A stretch of 64,000 bases of DNA from positions 3,377,501 through 3,441,500 of the forward strand of contig JARFJB010002087.1 of NCBI GenBank assembly GCA_036346205.1, in the 5' to 3' direction. This DNA is from Vesta saturnalis. Its lineage: Eukaryota > Arthropoda > Insecta > Coleoptera > Lampyridae. The notes under the pieces were generated by a model. The model saw nothing but the letters and a program-made list of their open reading frames with translations, did not search any database and was not told where the DNA came from. Both the position numbers and the translations under genes were made by a program. Shown one piece after another: positions 57,368 through 64,000 of the stretch (within the stretch, counting starts at the first letter, position 1; the number at the start of each line of letters is the position of its first letter).

Positions 57368-57470
57368 CTATTACCATTTAATGGCGACAATAACTGTAAT
57401 GATATCGAAACGTTTAAATTTGTATAACAGATAAATAAAAAAAACACGATAAGCATTTTAATTATGTGTG
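57368..57470 (+). repeat. Hammerhead-type relic (family A, copy 5) after the PLE
   Basis: GGCGACAATAACTGTAATGA then TATCGAAACGTTTAAATTTG resembles copies 3 and 4, but box I has drifted (GCGAC for GACGA). The tail (ATAAG-CATTTTAATTATG, AAAGTTTACATTT) matches 56.2 kb. Confidence 0.55.
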
Positions 57471-58779
57471 ATAATCTTGAAAGTTTACATTTTCATACAT
57501 CATCACTTGTACTGTAAATCCGACAAATTTTTAGATGGACCAAATGAAATATAACACAAATGACGGTACATTTTTTTGACAAATAAATGTTAACATTTTA
57601 CTTTCCGTTGTTCACTGGTAATGTAAAAAAAATGTTGTCATCGTATACAACGTAAATGCTTAGGCTCCAGTGAAATTTGGTGACGATCGCTGCGGTAATT
57701 ACGGAATAATAAAAATAACGTCAAGAAAATTACATTAAATTTCGGGATATACTAAGGTGCGTAAAACGCGCCAAACGTTACGCAAGTGATAATGTGTTAA
57801 TTTGGAGTGCACATTAACTCGGTTTAATAAATTATATTATTCTTCTAATTTTTTAGAGTTCATTTGATAATGTGTATAAATTAAAACAAACTAAACTATT
57901 GTCGTTGCTATTTAATACAAATCATAAAGGAAGTTAAACCAGATGTCTCCAAAGCCGACTGTGCTAACGACCCTGGAGGTAACGAAAACAAACTGAAACA
58001 TTAATTAATAAATACAACAAAAGCACATATAAGAAGGTTTTTAAATTATTAATAAGATTAATTTTATATAGAAGTATACGTGATGGTAGGAGTTCTAATA
58101 TTAAAACATACAATAAATTTGTATATAATGTGTATAATTATCGTATATATTTTTTGTTTAAAATTGTAAATAGCGTCTATAAATTGGTTTGGGTTTGGTT
58201 GGTAATATGCCGTAGAATAAAGGTTCGAATCGGGGCATAGGTAACTTTTTTCTTAGTTCAATAAACATTTGTATTTAAGAAAACTACACCTAACCTAAAT
58301 AAACTAATAAATGGATGAAAGTATATATTTTGATCGTTTTTTATTGAATTAACTCAAATAACCGAAAGTGGTTTGTCGAATCTGCTGACTCAAATTTTTT
58401 AATAAAACATTCGAAATTTCAGTTGCTTCTTCGGATGTTAACTTGATTGGTAATTATTTTTTTGATTTATATGTAGAATGGGGTTCGCACTGGACAAAGA
58501 CGTCATAATTAATTAAAAGTGGAGGGGGGGAGGGTGGTAGTCTGGGGTGGTCGCGAAGTGGGGGGGAGGGTGGGGTCGGTTTAATTTAGGATGCCGTTTT
58601 CAACCCCTTGATGGAATATTTAGGGTTCTCACCCCTAATTAGGACCCTTTTAGCAATATTAAGAGCCTTTTTGGCAGCCCAGTCATAGAGGGTAGGCAAT
58701 TGCGCATACAGCGAGTCACGTTACCCTGTGGGCAGGGGTGGGGGTAGTCACGTGACTCCGGTCAAAGTCCAATTATTTT
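57471..58779. other. No gene; ends in a G-rich tract
   Basis: AT-rich to about 58480, then a G-rich strand asymmetry at 58519-58580 (repeated GGGGGGAGGGTGG), which could form G-quadruplexes on the plus strand. A TGACGTCA-like half (GACGTCATAATTAATTA) is at 58500. Confidence 0.5.
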
Positions 58780-59128
58780 AATTATGAGTCATAATTAAAT
58801 TCCGCCGCCATTTTGTTCTTAATTATGAGTCATAATTAAATTCCACCGCCATTTTGTTTTTAATTATGAGCCATAATTAAATTGCACCACAACCCTTTTG
58901 GTTTTAATTATTAGTCATAATTAAATTCCACCGCCATTTTGTTTTTTATTATGAGCCATAATTAAATTGCACCACAACCCTTTTGGTTTTAATTATTAGT
59001 CATAATTAAATTCCGTCGCCAAGATACTCCCCCAGCCATTTGGTGTTTTAATTATAAATCATAGTTAAATTCAGCCGCAAAGATACCGCCCCGCCATTTT
59101 ATTTTTAATTATGAGTCATAATTAAATT
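58780..59128. repeat. Array of eight palindromes with AP-1-like TGAGTCA core
   Basis: Each unit carries TAATTATGAGTCATAATTA or a close variant, at about 58780, 58820, 58861, 58905, 58947, 58990, 59050 and 59106. Spacers are AAATTCCaCCGCCATTTTGT. An 86-base higher-order unit covers the copies at 58861-58946 and 58947-59032. Each palindrome joins TAATTA to the TGAGTCA site of AP-1 proteins. It lies 130 bases from the virus-like ORF pair and recalls the homologous-repeat regions of large insect DNA viruses; that comparison is only inference. Confidence 0.85.
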
Positions 59129-59262
59129 GTGCGACCATTCAAATCAATCTCAATCAAATCTGGCTCAAATACGACGAAACAAAAATGATCTTATTTATTA
59201 AACCAGTCTCGTGATCATCATCATTACATAACATAGTAATTATAATAATAAAGCCGTTTTCT

Positions 59263-59535
59263 CTAAATAAATATTAAATGGTTTGTTTTGCCTATTGGTC
59301 CTAAAGAACGTATTGAAATATCTTTACTCTTCAATCGCTCGTTAAATTGGTGTATACGATGATCCTCAGGCTTAAATTTCTCCAGCTCCACAACCACCCT
59401 CTCACCGTACTTTGTTGATATATTACTCAGATTGAATATCTTGTATTTCACCCCTGTTTCCAATTCCTTAATGTTTTTAAAAGGTTTAAAAGATGTTGAT
59501 ACATGTCTGTAATTATTAAAACCAAAAACAATCAC
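59263..59535 (-). CDS. Small protein, possibly OB-fold-like, virus/Polinton-associated
   Basis: This intact 90-codon frame starts at 59535. The pattern TSFKPFKNIKELETGVKYKI at about residues 14-33, then ISTKYGERVVVELEKF at about residues 39-54, is one I have seen as a short conserved protein in arthropod genomes alongside Polinton- or virus-like genes. The alternating hydrophobic residues suggest a beta-barrel, but the function is unknown. A possible 33-base intron (donor GTAAGT, acceptor AATTACAG) overlaps the first codons, so the true start could lie upstream. It is transcribed away from the ATPase relic, with a shared 450-base gap. Confidence 0.45.
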   Translation of the reverse strand: MIVFGFNNYRHVSTSFKPFKNIKELETGVKYKIFNLSNISTKYGERVVVELEKFKPEDHRIHQFNERLKSKDISIRSLGPIGKTNHLIFI

Positions 59536-59987
59536 TTACCAGTGTTGTATTGAAAGAACTTCTTGTCCGGTTGACACGGGAGTGAATAACTGACGATTTT
59601 CTGTTACTTATATATAGTCAGGTACATTCACTTTCTGTGTTTTGCTTTATATATTGACAATATAAACTACTTAACGGTTTTACCGAATCATTAACATACT
59701 GTAATTATTATTTGGATTTCCACTCGTTATGTAACCGCAATAACAAACTTTCACTATTCAAAAACCTCTAGGGAAAAACCCACTAATTTCCTAATTACGT
59801 GAAAGGCAAACAAGTTGACATTCATTTCCAATTTTGATGTTTACGTTTTAGAAAAGAAAAACACGGTTTTGATATGAAAAGATAAGTAAGATAAAAATAA
59901 AATATAGCGGTGATCAGGACATTACCTTCATTTGGTATTTGTTACGATGATGACCGAGTGAGCGTTAGCAGTGTTTCGAGATTCAAG
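59536..59987. promoter_or_regulatory. Putative divergent promoter region
   Basis: The gap between two oppositely directed frames contains TATA-like sequences, ACTTATATATAGTC near 59606 and CTTTATATATTGAC near 59646. Distances to the start codons (about 75-110 bases to 59535) are plausible for the minus-strand gene. No experimental support. Confidence 0.35.
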
Positions 59988-60579
59988 ATGGAGGGTCAGT
60001 TTAAGGATCCGTCTCAGCAATAGTTGTGGGGCCATCGGGTTGTGGGAAATCGTATTTTATCGTGGCTTTTCTAACAAATACCGAAACTGTATGCGATACA
60101 ACTTTTGAAAAAATTATTTGGCTCTACAGTGAGTGGCAGCCGTTATTCCAGGATCTCTCGATGGAATTTCGGAAGGGTTTATCTGATATGGAGCAGTTTG
60201 CCGGTTTTAATAATAATTGACGATCTAATGCGCGAAACTAACGCTTTGGTGGCGGATATTTTTACAAAGGCCTGTCATCATAGAAACTTAAGTGTGTTTT
60301 TTTAATACAAAACATATTTCATCAAGGATGTGGACAAAGAGATATTTCGGTCATCGCTCCTTACATAATATTGTTTAAGAATCCGCGTGTCAGACCTCAG
60401 ATATAACATTTAGCAAGACAGATTTCACCTGACATCCCGAAATTTTTAGAGGCTGCGTACCAGGATGCCACTTCAAATCCATACGGGTATTTGTTGTTCG
60501 ATTTAAAACAGAATACGTCGGACGTGCTACGATATAGAACAAATATTTCGGACCGCAAGGCATTTGCCAAGTATATATA
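59988..60579 (+). pseudogene. Packaging-type P-loop ATPase relic (Polinton/adintovirus-like)
   Basis: From the ATG at 59988 (MEGQFKDPS) the frame shifts near 60017 into VVGPSGCGKSYFIVAFL, a Walker A P-loop, then IIWLYSEWQP near 60110. After another shift near 60205, IIIDDLMRE (Walker B) and CHHRNLS follow, then FHQGCG, LFKNPRV near 60370 and NPYGYLLFDLK near 60480. This order matches ATPases found in Polinton/Maverick and related adintovirus-like elements, thought to pump DNA into capsids. Three frameshifts and one stop disable it. No polymerase, integrase, protease or capsid gene was found nearby, so only a fragment of such an element is present. Assignment to that group is by memory of motifs. 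Confidence 0.6.
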
Positions 60580-60636
60580 GCGAAAAAATTTAAGAAAATA
60601 AAAAAAGATGTAAGCCTCACAGTCATAAAGATTACA

Positions 60637-61345
60637 TCATATATGATGGCTGACGTTTTCATCAAAAACACCTGCTTTCTTCAGCTCAATATGTTCATGT
60701 TGCAGTATTTTCAATTTTTCCAAGGCACTGTTCTCTACACTAAAAACGCGCTTTTAACACCAAACAAAGGATAGCTAAACATTACATATATATTTCATAT
60801 CCTACGTACCATTCAGTTTGTCAGTTACTGTTACATCCACGATTCTTCCTTCGCAATTAGTTTCACATTCTGTTGCTAGTTCATTATGTTCAGCTTTCTG
60901 TTCTCGTAGTTTCGCATAGCTGCGTGAAACAAAAAATTAAATTTACGTGTAATGTATATGTATAAGTATTTTTAAATACTTACTCATCTGTAGTTTTCTT
61001 CACACACCGTTTCCTCATCCTTTCTGTACGTTCACTCGTTTAAGGAGACAAGTTATGCAAGTGGTTGGGGTAAATGGGACAGTTTCACTGAAGGTAAGGT
61101 TGTCGGATTTAATTTCCACAGATTGCGCGGTAGCTTTAATAACTGTTCTTAGCACAATAATTGGCGTCCACAAAATGATCCGAACAGATTCTTGATGTTT
61201 TGAGATTAAATTTTAGTTATTTATAAGTGTCACGTACCCAGGCTGCTCAAATTTGTCGGTCTTTGGGGAATGTAAAATAACGGCAGTTGCAATTATAACT
61301 TTTACTTTTCTTGTTATTGTTACCACAACATTAGGTAAAATAACG
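60637..61345 (-). pseudogene. THAP-domain gene with coiled-coil end, spliced
   Basis: The minus strand shows a THAP zinc-finger start, CCGNNNKKSK and YFTFPKD near 61300, then ICSDHFVDANY near 61180 (a later Cys and His of the C2CH finger) joined across a 47-base intron (61191-61237). Downstream, three exons join in phase: MRKRCVKKTTD (to 60984), YAKLREQKAEHNELATECE (60919-60810) and NSALEKLKILQHEHIELKK (60734-60637, stop at 60637). The introns are 60920-60983 and 60735-60809, with GTAAGT and GTACGT donors and AG acceptors. THAP proteins bind DNA, and the end looks like a coiled coil. The first finger exon and the 61190-61030 part appear frameshifted, so it is either decayed or has introns I misplaced. 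It could be a host gene or a transposon-derived one. Confidence 0.55.
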
Positions 61346-61469
61346 TTTTTCGGTTCGTTGCAATATTTAATAATAATAGTAATGAAAGAATCTTTATTTG
61401 ACATGAAAAAGTAAAAACAAAGGAACTTAATAGGAAACACAACAACAAACGGTAAATTAAGCTTTAAAA

Positions 61470-62500
61470 TTTAAATATTTATAAAAATCCTGCATGAATA
61501 TGTCCAACTTCTTGCAGCGCCACTGCCTTATGGATGTGTCTATTATTGCTTGAGGAAATTCTTGTTAACATTCAATGATACGATTTTTCAGTTCTTCATT
61601 GGTAGTAAAATTGGCATTTAAATACACAATATTTTCTAATACACCCCATATTGTGTAATCATATGGTTTTAGATCGGAGCTGTTTGATGGCCAGCTTTCC
61701 GGTTCATTTAAGTCTGCACAATTTTCTCGAAGATAACTTATCGTGCTTCTTGATTATGCGCTGGTGCGCCATCTTGCTGAAAGGTACAATTTGAAGTCAT
61801 ATCCCCTATTTCTGGCAGCATGTTTGACAAAACATTTGTTTGGTAAACCTCACAGTTGATTTTTTAATTCACAAAAAAATTCTAGTTTTTCCCTCAGTCG
61901 ACGCGCCAACTGAATTGAAGGTTTATCTAGTGGTATGTAACGCTTTTTGGTTGAATACACTCTGTTATTTTGAGTATTTTTCGGTGGTCGTATGGTAAAT
62001 ATTTTCGCATCAGTAAACCATATTTTACTAATTTGCTCTCTTCAACGAATTGTTGACGACTTGCGCTTTTGCTTTACATTTGGAATAAGTTTTAGGAAGT
62101 AAACTTTCTTGTATATTTATTTTTATTTAAATCAAGCTTTACAATGCGTCTAGCAGTTGTTCTTTTAATGCCAATTGCTTTATGAATTCTTCTTGAGCTT
62201 ACAGTTTTTCCTGTTTCCAAGTTTTCAATAATTCTACGAATTTTTTTAATGTTTTCAGGCGTCCTTGACGTTATTTATCTCCTACGACCAGGCGTGATAG
62301 TTAAAGAACCGTTCTTTTCGTTTCTCTAAAATGAATCAACAACTTCTTAATGCATGGCAATTTCCAATTTTTCTGAGGAAACTTACGAATGAGCTTCGTT
62401 TCACCATAATTATAGGATTCTCTGAGAGATTTTATTAACATTTTATCTTCTAAATTAAGAATAGCCATTTTAAAATATAATGACTGATTTATGATAATAG
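61470..62500 (-). pseudogene. Mariner-family transposase relic, DD37D (maT-like)
   Basis: The amino end has LNLEDKMLIKSLRESYNYGE near 62450 and LIRKFPQKNW near 62395, then TPENIKKIRRIIENLETGK near 62250. The catalytic part gives WFTDAKIFTIRPPKNTQNNR near 62010 (first Asp), TFQQDGAPAHNQEAR near 61770 (second Asp) and SWPSNSSDLKPYDYTIWGVL near 61690 (third Asp). By my count 37 residues separate the last two Asp residues, as in maT elements. IRQWRCKKLDIF closes the protein near 61520. About six frameshifts and stops are present. The flank near 62930 ends in GGCCCACAGTGTATATATA, a possible right terminus; the left one was not found. Confidence 0.8.
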
Positions 62501-63153
62501 GGTATGTCGTTGTCATACATAAACAATCAAAACATACAATTTTGGTTGCTATGGCTACACGCATGGCCACCTAAAATATTGATAGAAATCTAAGCTATTC
62601 TTAACTAATTAAATGATTCAATTTAGTTTTTATAAAGTGCAATAAAAAAATATTTTCATTTTAATGAAGAAAACTGGTAATAGTATTGGATAAAATATCA
62701 CTTTTCGGAACGTTTTGTTTCAGTTTGTCTATTTTGCAGAGCTGTAGACTTTACTCTCGCAACGAGCCGAAAGGCGTTGTTTTACCTAATCCTAAATGCG
62801 TTTGGTCCACTTGGTATAATTTTAATTTTCAAATCAGGCGTGTGTTAAGAAATGTTGTTTGCATATCTTGGCCAAAAATCACTAAAATCGGCCAAGAAAT
62901 AAAAAAGTTATTTAACATTGAAAAAGGTACTACTTTAATTTGGCCCACAGTGTATATATAACTTCGTAACCTTCCAAATTGTGAACTTTTGTATTCCCTA
63001 ATTATTTCTTATCATCCGAGAATATCAAATTTCTACAATATATGTTAGGTAATCATGGGAATTTAAATTTGAATATGTACGTTTAAAAATTTTGTTTTTA
63101 AATAGCGTATAATACGATTAGCACTTTATTTCAGAACCACTCGTATTGCTTAT
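62501..63153. other. No gene; probable 5' end of the maT-like element
   Basis: The sequence to about 62960 (including GGCCCACAGTGTATA) may be the terminal region of the DD37D element. The 91-codon frame at 62686-62961 is likely not a gene. 62960-63153 holds nothing recognised. Confidence 0.4.
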
Positions 63154-63167
63154 TCATGATAATGATA

Positions 63168-63341
63168 ACAAACAAAATACACCCGCTTACCACACAAAAT
63201 TAAAAAACACCGAACGCGTTTCGATAGCTACGCTATCATCATCAGCTATCGAAACGCGTTTGGTGTTTTTTAATTTTGTGTGGTACGTGGGTGTATTTTG
63301 TTTGTTACAGATCCTCCCACAGTTCCAGTGTTCCAGATTTG
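63168..63341. mobile_element. 174-bp palindromic insertion with 14-bp target duplication and hammerhead motif
   Basis: Direct repeats TCATGATAATGATA at 63154-63167 and 63342-63355 bound the insertion. Inside, arms 63166-63228 and 63245-63307 are inverse copies (AACAAACAAAATACACCC, ACACAAAATTAAAAAACACC, AACGCGTTTCGATAGC) with a 16-base spacer. A 34-base right tail (to 63341) is unpaired. Long, non-fixed duplications point to retrotransposition rather than DNA transposition. The interior matches none of the other repeats here, apart from the hammerhead layout. Confidence 0.85.
63205..63255 (-). ncRNA. Hammerhead-ribozyme-like motif (family D)
   Basis: The minus strand reads CTGATGA (plus 63239-63245), stem II of GATAGC with GCTATC around GTA, then GAAACGCGTTC (plus 63212-63222). 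This forms a three-pair stem III and a UU cleavage position, much like the schistosome-type short stem III. Stem I pairing is weak. Confidence 0.6.
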
Positions 63342-63355
63342 TCATGATAATGATA

Positions 63356-64000
63356 ATAGTAATAGTCGGATTTTACTAATTAAAAGTTTTCACAATTCTG
63401 GTTCTTAATACATTTGGTTGAACAGTTGAACAATTACGTATAAAATTGCAATAAATAAATAGAATTCTGATTTATATAAAATTCATAAACAAAATTTTAT
63501 TTTTTTATTTATATGCATATTTTCAAATCCTTCAAGTGATATAACGGGAATTATTAATCAAGACGTTATGCTAATTTTTCTTTAAATAATTTATAAATAT
63601 TGTTCATTTCACCAAAATAATCAAGTGATTTGTATTAACAATACATATTTTAATAGAAATAATACGGTAAATAGTTTTATAGTACTGTTACGCTTGATCG
63701 AATACCTTTTTGTCGCACGTTTTTCATGTATAAGATTTAGTTCTGCATCCAACGAACTCATCTGGTTTGTATTCGAAATTACCATAACTAAGACCCATGA
63801 AATCAGGCGTGGTTCAATGGTTTGTTGAGAAACCGGCGAGATCACTCTCTCTCTCGTGCCCCCCTGGTGCTCTTGCTCTCAGGTCCTCACTAACAATCCA
63901 AGCAACTTCGGTCAGTTTACGGGCCGCGAGCTTCGTTTCTGTACGTTTGAGAAAGTTTGTAATTCAATACACAAGATATTTCGCATGCTCTTCAGTTTAA
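63356..64000. other. No gene recognised; GC-richer end
   Basis: AT-rich to 63800, then a GC-richer, CT-rich stretch to the window edge. The open frame at 63797-64000 runs off the end and shows no motif. The stretch could be the edge of another repeat or a long terminal repeat, but no partner is visible. Confidence 0.4.

Noticed and set aside
62686..62961. 91-codon frame near the maT-like element
   Set aside because: More likely the non-coding terminal region of the transposon, ending in CAGTGTATATATA.
63797..64000. Long terminal repeat or gene at the window edge
   Set aside because: Only composition suggested it. There is no TG...CA pair, no partner repeat and no protein motif, and it runs off the edge.
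1..64000. CRISPR array, prokaryotic operon or phage
   Set aside because: Repeats lack regular spacers, and spliced genes and eukaryotic transposons fill the window. Nothing prokaryotic was seen.

Overview
This is an AT-rich, intron-bearing eukaryotic window, almost certainly from an arthropod and most likely an insect. I infer this from the mobile-element mix: mariner-like DD41D and DD37D elements, Jockey, Penelope-like retroelements, insect-type Ty3/Gypsy, Mutator-like PF20700-type, Crypton, a GTF2IRD2-type hAT, a tRNA-derived SINE and abundant CAGGGTGT-ended MITEs. I could not fix the order. Almost everything recognisable is mobile DNA in various states of decay. The clearest non-transposon candidates are a small spliced THAP-domain gene on the minus strand near 61 kb and a long minus-strand gene of unknown function spread over 24.2-36.9 kb.

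Layout, left to right. 2.5-4.0 kb: a DDE transposase relic that still shows splice sites. 7.2-8.9 kb and 12.6-13.2 kb: two different Mutator-like transposase relics on the minus strand. 14.0-15.3 and 19.4-21.1 kb: two related inverted pairs of Penelope-like (PLE) 3' ends. 15.9-18.8 kb: a fold-back with 255-bp arms around a Crypton-type tyrosine recombinase relic. 19.0-19.4 kb: a SINE with a 12-bp target duplication. 21.0-23.7 kb: a PLE segment duplicated in direct orientation around a palindrome of tRNA-like repeats.

24.2-36.9 kb is the most informative part. Fragments of one minus-strand gene (amino end near 36.85 kb, carboxyl end near 24.24 kb) are colinear. They belong to a widespread invertebrate protein family of unknown function. 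The gene is split at about 27.7-35.45 kb by a Jockey retrotransposon, which is itself invaded by a MITE with a TAA duplication, and by a mariner-like DD41D element with an intact 356-residue transposase and about 840-bp terminal inverted repeats. It also carries a 340-bp internal tandem duplication, an expanded (AT)n run and a further MITE.

37.5-48.2 kb holds a PLE endonuclease fragment, a decayed Gypsy element, two mariner-type relics and two MITEs. 48.7 kb has a structurally complete tRNA with anticodon AGC inside a repeated cassette. 51.4-57.4 kb holds PLE fragments, a hAT element with a palindromic 8-bp target duplication, and several hammerhead-ribozyme-like motifs, two of them head-to-head in a 302-bp palindrome. 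58.8-60.6 kb has an array of palindromes centred on TGAGTCA next to a small unknown ORF and a decayed packaging-type ATPase resembling Polinton/adintovirus genes. 61.5-62.5 kb is a DD37D (maT-like) mariner relic. 63.15-63.36 kb is a 174-bp palindromic hammerhead-bearing insertion flanked by 14-bp direct repeats.

The main theme is the recurrence of hammerhead-like motifs with very short stem III, mostly in or beside PLE sequence and often in inverted pairs. All family calls come from motif recognition by eye; no database search or folding program was run.
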